The notes beneath the pieces are model-generated. The model was not told the origin of the DNA and did no database searches. It saw nothing but the letters and a program-made list of their open reading frames with translations. Position numbers and translations under genes: made by a program. A DNA stretch of 23,656 nucleotides. Source: QWPN01 sp044360305 (lineage in GTDB: Bacteria > Planctomycetota > Planctomycetia > Pirellulales > UBA1268). How positions within the stretch are numbered: the first letter of the stretch is position 1; each line of letters starts with the position of its first letter. The stretch is taken from the NCBI GenBank assembly GCA_044360305.1, contig JBIKKQ010000034.1, positions 1 to 23,656 on the forward strand, in the 5' to 3' direction. Shown in pieces: positions 6,651 through 14,643 of the stretch.

Positions 6651-8251
6651 GCCCGCGTCGCGTCTGGATCGGCTACGTGGCCTGCCTGCTGGGCGTCTGC
6701 CTGGCGCTGGCGCTATTGACCCGCCGGGCGCTCGACGCCGATCGGGCCGAGGCCGCGGCCCGGCACGAAGCGGCGGTCGAGGAGAACGTGCGGCTCGCCC
6801 TGTGGCGGATCGACTCCGCGCTCGGGATTCTCGTGGCCCGCGAGACCGCCAACGTCGGCGGCCGGCGGGATGTCGTGCCGCCTGTGCGCGACGCATTCGT
6901 CATCGATGGTGCCGGTCGCTGCCGCGTCGTCGCGGGCGCGGCGGGCGAGGCCGGCCGGGTGCCGTTTGCGGCCGAGGCGCTGGCGGCGCGACTGCCCGGG
7001 CCGGACGCCGGCGGCGGTGGGCAGGCCGCCGTCGATCCCGGCCAGTTGGCCGACCTGCCGGTGCAGCAGATCCGGGCCGGGAACGACTTCAAGGCCCGGC
7101 AGACCGCCAATCTCCAGCAGCAGGTCCTCGTGCAGGAGCAGACGACCGCCCCGGTGGCCGATGCACCTCCGCTGGCGCCGTTGACGGCGGTCTGGGTCGG
7201 TGACGTGCTCGTGCTCGCCCGGCGGGTGGCCGGGCCGGCGGCCCCGGTGGCGATCGAGGGCTGCGTGCTCGACTGGCCGGCCCTGCGGACCGAACTCCTC
7301 GGCGCGATCGCCGACCTCCTGCCCCGTGCCGATCTTCAGCCGGCGGCCGAGGCCGATCCCGTCATCGACCAGCGTCTGCTGGCCGCGATCCCCGCCCGGC
7401 TCGTCCCCGGAGACATCGCGCACCCGGCCGCGTCCGGCTGGTCGCCGCTGCGTGGCGCGCTCGTCGCGGCCTGGGGGGCGATGGCCGTCGCCGCGGCGGC
7501 GACGGCCGCGCTGCTGGCGAGCGTGCTGGCGCTGGCCGAGCGCCGGGCGGCGTTCGTGTCGAGCGTCACGCACGAGCTGCGGACGCCGCTGACGACGTTT
7601 CGGCTGTATTCCGGCATGCTCGAGGAGGGGATGGTGCCGCCGGACGAGGTCCGGGGCTGTCATGCCACGCTCCGCAAGGAGGCGGACCGGCTCACGCACC
7701 TCGTGGAAAACGTCCTCGCCTATGCGGGCCTGGAGCGTGGCCGGCATGCCGCCCGCAGCGGCCCGGTCGCGGTGGTGAGGTTGCTCGAGAGCACCGTCAC
7801 CCGGCCGGCGGAACGGGCCGCGGGTGCGGGGTTCGCCTGGCGGCTCGACGTCAGTCCGGACGCCCAAGCGGCGGTCGTCGTCGCCGATCCCGCGGCGGTC
7901 GAGCAGGTGCTGTTCAATCTCGTGGACAACGCCTGCAAGTATGCCCGCGGCGGCACGCCGGCCGAGATCGAACTCGCCGTCGGCCGGGGCGGCACGCAGC
8001 TGACGCTCGCCGTGCGCGATCACGGACCGGGGATCGTGCCGCGCGAGGCGGCCCGGCTGTTCGAGCCGTTTCGCAAGAGCGCCCGTGACGCGGCGGAAGG
8101 GGGGGCGGGCGTCGGCCTCGGACTGTCGCTGTCCCGCAGGCTCGCCCGGCAGATGGGGGGCGACCTCACGAGCGATCCCCCCGCCGACGGCGGCGCCCGG
8201 TTCGTGCTCACGCTGCCACTGGCAGGGCCCGCCGCCCGGCCGAACGCCTGA
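6647..8251 (+). CDS. Membrane sensor histidine kinase
   Basis: 534 residues. TM1 is at about 8-25 and TM2 at about 271-297, enclosing a periplasmic region of about 245 residues with no domain I recognise. That region includes a Gln-rich segment near 151-166 (RQTANLQQQVLVQEQ). The cytoplasmic part has the HisKA H-box FVSSVTHELRTPL with phospho-acceptor His309, and an HATPase domain with N-box NLVDNACKYA (424-433), G1 DHGPGIV (458-464) and G2 GVGLGLSLS (488 onward). No HAMP domain is obvious; TM2 runs almost directly into the dimerisation helix. It is coupled to the response regulator by ATGA. The kinase ends 11 bases before the convergent DUF423 stop. Confidence 0.93.
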   Translation: MSPRRVWIGYVACLLGVCLALALLTRRALDADRAEAAARHEAAVEENVRLALWRIDSALGILVARETANVGGRRDVVPPVRDAFVIDGAGRCRVVAGAAGEAGRVPFAAEALAARLPGPDAGGGGQAAVDPGQLADLPVQQIRAGNDFKARQTANLQQQVLVQEQTTAPVADAPPLAPLTAVWVGDVLVLARRVAGPAAPVAIEGCVLDWPALRTELLGAIADLLPRADLQPAAEADPVIDQRLLAAIPARLVPGDIAHPAASGWSPLRGALVAAWGAMAVAAAATAALLASVLALAERRAAFVSSVTHELRTPLTTFRLYSGMLEEGMVPPDEVRGCHATLRKEADRLTHLVENVLAYAGLERGRHAARSGPVAVVRLLESTVTRPAERAAGAGFAWRLDVSPDAQAAVVVADPAAVEQVLFNLVDNACKYARGGTPAEIELAVGRGGTQLTLAVRDHGPGIVPREAARLFEPFRKSARDAAEGGAGVGLGLSLSRRLARQMGGDLTSDPPADGGARFVLTLPLAGPAARPNA

Positions 8252-8265
8252 CCGCCGGCCGGTCA
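8249..8265. terminator. Inverted repeat joining the stop codons of convergent genes
   Basis: TGACCG (8249-8254) and CGGTCA (8260-8265) are perfect 6-base arms around CCGGC. The left arm begins with the kinase TGA and the right arm ends with the complement of the DUF423 TGA. No T-run follows on either strand, so intrinsic termination is uncertain; it could serve as a bidirectional mRNA 3' end. Confidence 0.4.
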
Positions 8266-8712
8266 ACGCTCGCCGAGACAATGGCCAGCGAGGGCGAGCC
8301 AGCCGAGGATCAGCAGGCTGCCACCCAGCGGCGCGATCATGCCCCACGGCACCCCCAGCCAGCGCGGGCCGCCGATCACGAGCAGGTAGAGCGAGCCGCA
8401 GAACAGGAGCATGCCGGCCGCGAAGCACCAGGCCGCGGCCCGGAGGAACCGGGTCGAGCGGCGCTGGAGCAGGATGCCGCAGCCGAGCAGGGCCGCCGTG
8501 TGCACGAACTGATAGTCCACCGCCGTCTCGAAGTCGCGGAAGTATTTCCAGGATGCCGGCACCTCCATCCCCGCCACGGTCTTCGCGGGCAGGTCGCCGT
8601 ATTTCCGTTCCAGGAATTTCGTGTCGTTGAGTCCGTGGGCACCGAAGGCGCCGAGGGTGACGGCCACGGCGCCCGACAGGGCGGCGGCAATCAGGCAGGT
8701 GCGGGGCGTCAT
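8263..8712 (-). CDS. DUF423 family small membrane protein
   Basis: 149 residues. The start at 8712 has GGAG 8 bases upstream. The sequence opens with LIAAALSGAVAVTLGAFGAHGL, the characteristic DUF423/YgdD N-terminus (first TM helix ending GAFGAHGL). Further hydrophobic helices are at about 66-80, 85-106 and 118-145, the last carrying WGMIAPLGGSLLILGWLAL. The segment YGDLPAKTVAGMEVPASWKYFRDFETAV between the first two helices is longer than in the common short forms. Function of the family is unknown; the product is an inner-membrane protein. The ATG overlaps the dtd stop (ATGA at 8709-8712), so it is the second gene of a two-gene operon. Confidence 0.88.
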   Translation of the reverse strand: MTPRTCLIAAALSGAVAVTLGAFGAHGLNDTKFLERKYGDLPAKTVAGMEVPASWKYFRDFETAVDYQFVHTAALLGCGILLQRRSTRFLRAAAWCFAAGMLLFCGSLYLLVIGGPRWLGVPWGMIAPLGGSLLILGWLALAGHCLGER

Positions 8713-9215
8713 GGGGATGTCTCCGTGGGGGCTTCGGGGTGCGGGGCGGCGCCGGCCGGCGCGTCCGCCCGGCGGCGCGAGTCGATCCAGATGGTCACCG
8801 GCCCGTCGTTGACCAGCGCCACCCGCATGTCGGCCGCGAACACGCCGCGTTCCGGTGGCCGGCCGGCGGCGGCGCCCAGCGCCGTCGCAAACCGCTCGTA
8901 GAGCGGCACCGCCTCGTCCGGCCTGGCCGCCCGGATGAAACTCGGCCGGGTGCCCCGGGCCGTGTCGGCGAGGAGCGTGAACTGGCTGACGACGAGCGTC
9001 GCGCCGCCGATGTCGCGGACACAGCGGTTCATCCGCCCGGCCTCGTCGGCGAAGATCCGCAGGCCGGCGATCTTCGCGGCCAGCCAGTCGGCATCGGCGG
9101 GCCCGTCCCCCTGTTCGACGCCGACGAGCACGAGCAGGCCGGCGTCGATCCGGCCGACGGTCCGGCCGTCGATCGTCACGCCCGCCTCGCTGACCCGCTG
9201 CACGACCGCCCGCAT
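8709..9215 (-). CDS. dtd: D-aminoacyl-tRNA deacylase
   Basis: 168 residues; starts MRAVVQRVSEAGVTI, the classic Dtd N-terminus. It hydrolyses D-amino acids (and glycine mischarged on tRNA-Ala) from tRNA in the cytoplasm as a homodimer. The two signature motifs are present: SQFTLLAD and NDGPVTIWID (the cross-subunit GPVT motif). Usual length is about 145-150; the extra roughly 20 residues are a Pro/Ala-rich tail (ADAPAGAAPHPEAPTETSP). No ribosome site precedes the ATG at 9215; instead a -10-like TACACT lies so close that the mRNA could be leaderless. It overlaps the downstream DUF423 gene by four bases. Confidence 0.96.
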   Translation of the reverse strand: MRAVVQRVSEAGVTIDGRTVGRIDAGLLVLVGVEQGDGPADADWLAAKIAGLRIFADEAGRMNRCVRDIGGATLVVSQFTLLADTARGTRPSFIRAARPDEAVPLYERFATALGAAAGRPPERGVFAADMRVALVNDGPVTIWIDSRRRADAPAGAAPHPEAPTETSP

Positions 9216-9222
9216 GACGGAC

Positions 9223-9228
9223 AGTGTA
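9223..9228 (-). promoter_or_regulatory. dtd: Candidate -10 element of dtd
   Basis: Read on the minus strand this is TACACT, followed by GTCCGTC and then the dtd ATG. It matches TATAAT at four of six positions. Its 3' edge is only 7 bases from the start codon, so transcription would begin at or next to the ATG. No convincing -35 box is seen. Confidence 0.35.
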
Positions 9229-9315
9229 GTGCCGGCCGAGCGAACCCGCCGGGGCCGGGCGGGCGGACTCGCGCCAGTGCATGAACTCCTGGCTGCGGAC
9301 AAACGTGGACGCCGT

Positions 9316-9344
9316 TTCGCCGGCGGAGGAAGCCCGACTACAAT
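9316..9344 (+). promoter_or_regulatory. Candidate promoter of the DUF1549/DUF1553-DUF1501 operon
   Basis: TACAAT at 9339-9344 matches the sigma-70 -10 consensus at five of six positions. TTCGCC at 9316-9321 lies 17 bases upstream but matches the -35 box poorly (three of six). The expected start near 9351 would leave a leader of about 50 bases before the ATG at 9403. Confidence 0.4.
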
Positions 9345-9402
9345 AGGCCAAGAGTCGCCACAGGCGCGGCACTGAATCGCGGTATTGTGGCGTACCATCC
9401 CG

Positions 9403-11826
9403 ATGCGTTCGCTGAACACCCTAACGCGAGCGGTGCCGGCGGCCGTCGCCAGCGCGTGCCTGTGGGCCGCGTCCCCGGCCAGCCCGGCCGACGTCGCCGA
9501 TCCGCGCGGGCTCGAGGTCTTCAGGACGCACCTCCGAGAACTCCTCGCCCACCGCTGCGCGGGCTGCCATGGCGCGGGAAGCGTCGAGGGGGAGTTCGAC
9601 ATCTCGACCCGAGAGAAACTGCTCGCCGGGGGGAGCAGCGGGCCGGCCGTCGTGCCGGGCAAGGCGGCGGAGAGCCGGATGTACCGGCTGGCGGCCCGGC
9701 TGGAGGAGCCGCACATGCCCGAGGAGGGGGATGCGCTGAACGCCGAACAACTCGGCTGGCTCGCCGAATGGATCAATCGCGGCGCGCCCTTCGACAGGCC
9801 GCTCGTCGACCCCGCCGACCGCGGCCCGTGGACCGACCGGAAGGTGAGGCCGGAGGCGCGGGAGTTCTGGTCGTTCCGTCCCCTCGCACCGGTCGAGCCG
9901 CCCCGGCCGGCGGACCCACGGGGCTGGTGCCGGAACCCGATCGACCGGTTCGTCCTCGCCGCCCAGCAGCGGGTCGGCCTGATGCCCACGCCAGAGGCCG
10001 ATCCGCAGACGCTCCGGCGCCGGCTCGCCCTCGACGTCACCGGTCTGCCCGCGACACCGGCGGAGATCGCGGCCTTCGTCGCCGACCCGACCGATGCGGC
10101 CTACCGGCGGGTCGTGGACGACCTGCTGGCGCGGCCCGCCTTCGGCGAACGTTGGGCGCAGCACTGGCTCGACGTCGCCCGGTTCGCCGAGAGCTTCGGC
10201 TACGAACAGGACTACGACCGGCCGTTCGCCTACCACTACCGCGACTTCGTCATCAGGGCCTTCGACGACGACCTGCCGTACGACACGTTCCTCCAGTGGC
10301 AGATTGCCGGCGACGAACTGGCACCGGGCAACGTCGAGGCGTTGAAGGCCACCGGTTTCCTCGCGGCCGGTGCCTTCCCCACGCAGCTCACCGAGAAGGA
10401 GTTCGAGACCGCCCGCGCCGCCGAGCTCGACGACATGGTGGCCACCTGCGGGACGGCGATGCTCGGCATCACGATCGGCTGCGCCCGCTGCCACGACCAC
10501 AAGTTCGATCCCCTGCCCCAGGCCGACTACTACCGGCTGGCGGCGACGTTCACGACCACCATCCGCTCCAACATCGACGTGGAGGTCGATCCGGAACGGC
10601 ACCGGGCCGCCCTGGCCGCCTGGCAGCAGCGGCTGGATGCGGCCGAGGGGGAGGAGGAGTCCAAGCGGATCGCGGCCGAGAAGCCGAAGCCGGAAACGAT
10701 GAAGGTGCTCGTGGCCGGCGAGAATCTGCCGCGCATTCCCCACCACGCCGACGAGCGCGGCTACCCGCACTTCTACAAGGCGACGCACTTTCTCCGGCGC
10801 GGCGACGTGAACCAGAAGGAGGGCGTGGCGGATCCCGGCTTCCTCCAGGTGCTCGTCCGCGATCCTGCCGGCTCCGCCCGCTGGCAGCTGCCGCCCCCCG
10901 CCGGGGCGAAGTCGAGCCATCGCCGGGCCGCCCTCGCGCGCTGGATCACCGACGCGGACCACGGCGCCGGCCAGCTCGCGGCCCGGGTGATCGTCAACCG
11001 GCTCTGGCAGCACCATTTCGGCGCGGGTCTGGTCGCCACGCCGAGCGATTTCGGCCGGCAGGGGGATGCCCCTTCGCATCCCGAACTGCTCGACTGGCTG
11101 GCGGGGGAACTGATCCGCGGCGGCTGGAAACTGAAGCCGTTGCATCGGCTGATGCTGACGAGCGCCACCTACCGGCAGTCGAGCGGGATCGATGCCGCCA
11201 AGGCCGACATCGACCCGGCCAACCGGCTGCTGTGGCGATACAACCGGCGGCGGCTCGAGGCCGAGGCGATCCGCGACACCTTCCTGGCGGTCTCCGGCGC
11301 GCTCGATGCCAGGCTCTACGGCCGCGCGGGCCGCGACGAGTCGGTGCCGCGCCGCAGCCTGTACCTGGAGATGAAGCGCAGCCGGCTGCCGCTTTTCCTG
11401 CGGACGTTCGACGCCCCCGACTTCATGACCGGCGTCGCGAAACGCTCGAACACGACGACCGCGCCGCAGGCACTGGCGATCATGAACGGCCCCGCCGTCC
11501 GTGCCTGGGCGGAGCGGTTCGCGGACCGGATCGTGAAGGACGCCGCAGAGCTGCCGCCGCTGCCGGCAGGCGGGCCGGCCGGCTCCGGCAACGCCGGCGG
11601 AGCCGTGGCCGGGGACGCCGACGGCGACGCGCGGACGATCCAGGCGGCCTACGCGCTGGCGCTGGGCCGCTCGGCCAGCGCGGCGGAACTCGGCGACGCC
11701 GCCGGGTTTCTCCACGCCCAGCGGCAGGCCTACGGTGGCGGGTCGAATCCCCGGGCCGCGCGACTGGCACTCGCCGACTTCTGCCAGGTGCTGATGGGTC
11801 TCAACGAAACGCTCCACATCGAGTGA
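9403..11826 (+). CDS. PSCyt1/DUF1549/DUF1553 planctomycete cytochrome-like exported protein
   Basis: 807 residues from ATG 9403; an in-frame TTG at 9385 is a less likely start. Neither has a ribosome site. A signal peptide (about 1-29) is followed by a PSCyt1-type domain with heme motif CAGCH (52-56) and the typical HMPEEGD segment. A DUF1549 (PSCyt2) domain follows (FVLAAQQRVGL, RRRLALDVTGLPATPAEI, WAQHWLDVARFAES). It carries a second CxxCH, CARCHDHKFDPL (from residue 360). The C-terminal DUF1553 (PSD1) domain has ARVIVNRLWQHHFGAGLV and SDFGRQGDAPSHPELLDWL, ending in the NETLHIE-type tail. These proteins are very numerous in planctomycetes, are exported, and are almost always followed by a DUF1501 gene, as here after 8 bases. 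Their biochemical role is unproven; c-type heme and involvement in substrate oxidation are inferred. Confidence 0.95.
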   Translation: MRSLNTLTRAVPAAVASACLWAASPASPADVADPRGLEVFRTHLRELLAHRCAGCHGAGSVEGEFDISTREKLLAGGSSGPAVVPGKAAESRMYRLAARLEEPHMPEEGDALNAEQLGWLAEWINRGAPFDRPLVDPADRGPWTDRKVRPEAREFWSFRPLAPVEPPRPADPRGWCRNPIDRFVLAAQQRVGLMPTPEADPQTLRRRLALDVTGLPATPAEIAAFVADPTDAAYRRVVDDLLARPAFGERWAQHWLDVARFAESFGYEQDYDRPFAYHYRDFVIRAFDDDLPYDTFLQWQIAGDELAPGNVEALKATGFLAAGAFPTQLTEKEFETARAAELDDMVATCGTAMLGITIGCARCHDHKFDPLPQADYYRLAATFTTTIRSNIDVEVDPERHRAALAAWQQRLDAAEGEEESKRIAAEKPKPETMKVLVAGENLPRIPHHADERGYPHFYKATHFLRRGDVNQKEGVADPGFLQVLVRDPAGSARWQLPPPAGAKSSHRRAALARWITDADHGAGQLAARVIVNRLWQHHFGAGLVATPSDFGRQGDAPSHPELLDWLAGELIRGGWKLKPLHRLMLTSATYRQSSGIDAAKADIDPANRLLWRYNRRRLEAEAIRDTFLAVSGALDARLYGRAGRDESVPRRSLYLEMKRSRLPLFLRTFDAPDFMTGVAKRSNTTTAPQALAIMNGPAVRAWAERFADRIVKDAAELPPLPAGGPAGSGNAGGAVAGDADGDARTIQAAYALALGRSASAAELGDAAGFLHAQRQAYGGGSNPRAARLALADFCQVLMGLNETLHIE

Positions 11827-11834
11827 GGTGCGCG

Positions 11835-13316
11835 ATGCGAACGGGTCACGATGCCCCCGAGGCCCGCGGACTGCTCCTGCCCCGCAGGCGACTGCTGGCG
11901 CGGGCCGGAGCGGGATGCGGCATGCTCGGTCTGGCCGGCCTGCTGCACGACGAGCAGGCGCGGGCCGGCGCGGGGCCGACGACCGGCGGCGGTCCGGCCG
12001 AGAACCCGCTCGCTCCGCGGTCGGGCCACTTTCCGGCCCGGGCCAAGGCGGTGATCTGGCTGTTCATCAACGGCGGCCCGAGCCATGTCGATACGTTCGA
12101 TTACAAGCCGGAGCTCGCCGCGCGGGACGGCCAGCCGCTGCCGGGCCTCGATCCCCAGACCGGTTTTTTCAAGGACGCGGTCGGGGGCCTGATGAAGAGC
12201 CCGTTCGAGTTCCGACAGCACGGCGAGAGCGGCGCCTGGGTGTCGAGCCTGTTTCCGCATCTGGCGCGGCACGTGGACCGGATGGCCTTCCTCAAGGGCT
12301 GCTGGACCGATTCCAACAACCATGCGCCGGCGCTGGTGAGGATGAACACGGGCGCCACCCGGGTGGGCTTTCCCTGCACCGGCAGCTGGGTCACCTACGG
12401 GATGGGCAGCGAGAACCACGACCTGCCGGGGTTCGTGGTGATGTACGACACCAAGGGGCGCGGGCTGCCCAAGGGCTACGCCCAGAACTGGGCGGCGGGC
12501 TTCCTGCCCGGCGTGTTCCAGGGCACCGGCATCGACACGGCCGGGACGCCGATCCCGAACCTCGCCCGCCGCGAGGGGATGACCGACGCCCAGCAACGGG
12601 CCCAGTTCGATCTCGCCGCCCGGCTCAACGGGCGGCACCTGGCCGACAGCGGCCCCGACGCGGCGCTGCAGACGCGGATCGAGAGCTTCGAACTTGCCTA
12701 TCGGATGCAGATGGCGGCCCCCGAGGCCCTCGACCTCGCGACCGAGACGCGGGAGACCCACGAGCTCTACGGCCTCGACGATAAGACCTGCGGCCATTTC
12801 GCCAGGCAGTGCCTCATCGCCCGGCGGCTGGTCGAGCGCGGCGTGCGGTTCGTCCAGATCTACTCGGGGGGCGAGGAGAACCAGCAGAGCTGGGACGGCC
12901 ACATGGACATCAAGGGCAACCATGCCGGCTTCGCCGCCGAGACCGACCGGCCGATCGCCGGTCTGCTCGCCGATCTCGCCCGGCGCGGGCTGCTCGACGA
13001 GACGCTCGTCATCTGGGGAGGCGAGTTCGGCCGCCTGCCGGTCGCCCAGAAGGCGGCCAAGCCCGGCCGCGACCACAACCCACACGCGTTCACCGTCTGG
13101 ATGGCCGGCGGCGGCGTGCGCGGCGGCGTGACGCACGGCGGCACTGACGATATCGGGTTCAAGGCCGTGGAGAACCGGGTCAGCGTCAACGACCTCCATG
13201 CCACGATCCTGCACCTGCTCGGCATCGACCACACGCGGCTCACCTATCGGTTCAACGGCCGCGACTTCCGGCTCACCGACGTGTCGGGCGTGGTGGTCCG
13301 CGACGTGCTGGCCTGA
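11835..13316 (+). CDS. DUF1501 family exported protein
   Basis: 493 residues. It begins 8 bases after the preceding stop, with GAGGTG overlapping that stop as a likely ribosome site. The N-terminus (PRRRLLARAGAGCGMLGLAGLL, 16-37) looks like a Tat signal. Family hallmarks are VIWLFINGGPSHVDTFDYKP (73-92), WGGEFGRLP (from 394) and GRDHNPHAFTVWMAGGGV (Asp413, His414, His417). The last two segments resemble metal-binding parts of alkaline-phosphatase-fold enzymes, to which DUF1501 is thought to be related. The enzyme activity of the family is not established. Genetic pairing with the upstream cytochrome-like protein indicates a shared pathway, probably extracytoplasmic. Confidence 0.95.
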   Translation: MRTGHDAPEARGLLLPRRRLLARAGAGCGMLGLAGLLHDEQARAGAGPTTGGGPAENPLAPRSGHFPARAKAVIWLFINGGPSHVDTFDYKPELAARDGQPLPGLDPQTGFFKDAVGGLMKSPFEFRQHGESGAWVSSLFPHLARHVDRMAFLKGCWTDSNNHAPALVRMNTGATRVGFPCTGSWVTYGMGSENHDLPGFVVMYDTKGRGLPKGYAQNWAAGFLPGVFQGTGIDTAGTPIPNLARREGMTDAQQRAQFDLAARLNGRHLADSGPDAALQTRIESFELAYRMQMAAPEALDLATETRETHELYGLDDKTCGHFARQCLIARRLVERGVRFVQIYSGGEENQQSWDGHMDIKGNHAGFAAETDRPIAGLLADLARRGLLDETLVIWGGEFGRLPVAQKAAKPGRDHNPHAFTVWMAGGGVRGGVTHGGTDDIGFKAVENRVSVNDLHATILHLLGIDHTRLTYRFNGRDFRLTDVSGVVVRDVLA

Positions 13317-13457
13317 CGCCGCACGACGAATTCACGTCGGCCAGTTGCAGGTCTGCCGTGCCACCCCGTATCGCCCCGCCGGCTCCCGCACGGTGGCGGA
13401 TGCACGCCGCATCAGGCAGGTCCCCATCCGGCCTTGGCGGTCGGTGTCCGCGGGCCG

Positions 13458-13463
13458 TATCCT
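13458..13463 (+). promoter_or_regulatory. Candidate -10 element of the SMP-30-like gene
   Basis: TATCCT lies in the 236-base gap between the DUF1501 and lactonase genes and is followed by GTCCG, like the candidate elements before dtd and the rhodanese gene. It matches TATAAT at four of six. The leader would be about 83 bases. The rest of the gap (13317-13552) shows only a 5-base-arm inverted repeat (13324-13339) and no gene. Confidence 0.25.
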
Positions 13464-13552
13464 GTCCGCGTGGGTGGTTCCAGACCATCCGGCGCGGCCG
13501 GACCCGGCCGATCCACCATGGTCGTATCCCGCGTTCCGAGGGAGTCCGCCCG

Positions 13553-14623
13553 ATGCGTCGCGCCGGCTTTGGTCTTCTGTTTCCCTTGCTCGTCGCCGTC
13601 CCGATGCTGCTGGCCGCGGTCGTGGCCGGGGCTGGCGATCCCGTGTCGGTTGAACTGCCCACCGTGGGGTCGATCCGCAGGCTCGATCCCCGGCTCGATC
13701 AGTTCGTCGCGGCCGACGCCCGGATCGAGGTGCTCGGCATGGGCTACGACTGGGCCGAGGGACCGGTGTGGGTCAGGGCGGGCGGAGCGGTCCCCGGCAT
13801 CGACGTCGATTCGCTGCTCTTTTCCGACGTCCCCCGCAATCGCATCCATCGCTGGCGGCCCGGCCACGAGGTGGAGACGTTTCTCGAGCCGAGCGGTTTC
13901 ACCGGACCGCGCAGCCTCGCCGACCGTCAAGGATCCAACGGCCTGACGGCGGATCGCGAGGGGCGGCTGATCGTCTGTGAGCATGGCGACCGGCGGGTCT
14001 CACGGCTCGAACGTGACGGCGGGAAGCAGACGCTGGCCGCCGCCTGGGAGGACAAGCGGTTCAACAGCCCCAACGACGCCACCGTGCATTCCTCCGGGGC
14101 GATCTACTTCACCGACCCGCCCTACGGCTTGCCGAAGCAGATGGAGGACCCGAACCGGGAACTGGACTTCTGCGGCGTCTACCGGCTCGCCCCGGACGGC
14201 CGGGTGTCGCTCCTCTGTCGGACGATGACCCGTCCCAACGGCATCTGCCTGGCGCCAGACGAGAAGACGCTCTACGTGGCGCAGTCCGATCCGGAGCGGC
14301 CGATCTGGAACGCGTTTAGCGTCCAGCCCGACGGCACGCTCGACGCCGGCCGGCTGTTCTTCGACGGCACGGCGCTGTTCAAGGAGCGGCCCGGGCTGCC
14401 GGACGGGCTCCGGGTGGACGAGGCGGGCAACGTGTTCGCCACCGGACCGGGGGGCGTGCTCGTGATCGCCGCCGACGGCACCCATCTGGGCACGATCCTC
14501 ACCGGCCAGGCGACCGCCAACTGCTGCTTCGGCGAGGATGGTCGGACCCTATTCATCACCGCCGATTCCCTCCTCTGCCGGGTGCGACTCAAGACCCGGG
14601 GGCCGATGCCGGGCGTCCGTTGA
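13553..14623 (+). CDS. Exported SMP-30/gluconolactonase-like lactonase
   Basis: 356 residues. The ATG at 13553 has GAGGGAG (13538-13544) 8 bases upstream and opens a signal peptide (GLLFPLLVAVPMLLAAVVAGAG). The rest is a six-bladed beta-propeller of the SMP-30/gluconolactonase family. All expected metal/catalytic positions can be placed: Glu69 (AEGPVWV), Asn174 (FNSPNDATV), Asn229 (RPNGICLAPDEKTLYV) and Asp284 (LPDGLRVDEAGNVF). Such enzymes hydrolyse sugar lactones, for example glucono-1,5-lactone to gluconate, using a divalent metal; the actual substrate is unknown. Export fits a role in periplasmic sugar oxidation, where lactones arise from PQQ- or heme-dependent dehydrogenases. It lies downstream of the DUF1501 gene but far enough away (236 bases) to have its own promoter. 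Confidence 0.92.
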   Translation: MRRAGFGLLFPLLVAVPMLLAAVVAGAGDPVSVELPTVGSIRRLDPRLDQFVAADARIEVLGMGYDWAEGPVWVRAGGAVPGIDVDSLLFSDVPRNRIHRWRPGHEVETFLEPSGFTGPRSLADRQGSNGLTADREGRLIVCEHGDRRVSRLERDGGKQTLAAAWEDKRFNSPNDATVHSSGAIYFTDPPYGLPKQMEDPNRELDFCGVYRLAPDGRVSLLCRTMTRPNGICLAPDEKTLYVAQSDPERPIWNAFSVQPDGTLDAGRLFFDGTALFKERPGLPDGLRVDEAGNVFATGPGGVLVIAADGTHLGTILTGQATANCCFGEDGRTLFITADSLLCRVRLKTRGPMPGVR

Positions 14624-14643
14624 CTGCTCATCCTCAGGTCAAC
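14619..14643. terminator. Inverted repeat between convergent lactonase and DUF1552 genes
   Basis: GTTGAC (14619-14624) and GTCAAC (14638-14643) are perfect arms. An alternative pairing, GTTGACTG with CAG(G)TCAAC, gives eight pairs with one bulged G and an 8-base loop. The lactonase TGA lies in the left arm and the DUF1552 stop in the inner part of the hairpin; the stops are 10 bases apart. No T-run follows on either strand, so intrinsic termination is only possible. Confidence 0.4.

Noticed and set aside
6713..8428. 571-codon minus-strand open frame opposite the histidine kinase
   Set aside because: The kinase on the plus strand has all H, N and G boxes; the opposite frame is Arg-rich and featureless.
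9385..9402. Upstream TTG start adding six residues to the DUF1549/DUF1553 protein
   Set aside because: No ribosome site favours it, and the ATG at 9403 already gives a complete signal peptide.
9421..11817. 798-codon minus-strand open frame opposite the DUF1549/DUF1553 gene
   Set aside because: Arg/Gly/Pro/Val-rich with no motif; the plus-strand protein matches its family across its whole length.
13324..13339. Terminator after the DUF1501 gene (CGACG, AATTCA, CGTCG)
   Set aside because: Only five pairs and no T-run; too weak to list as a terminator.
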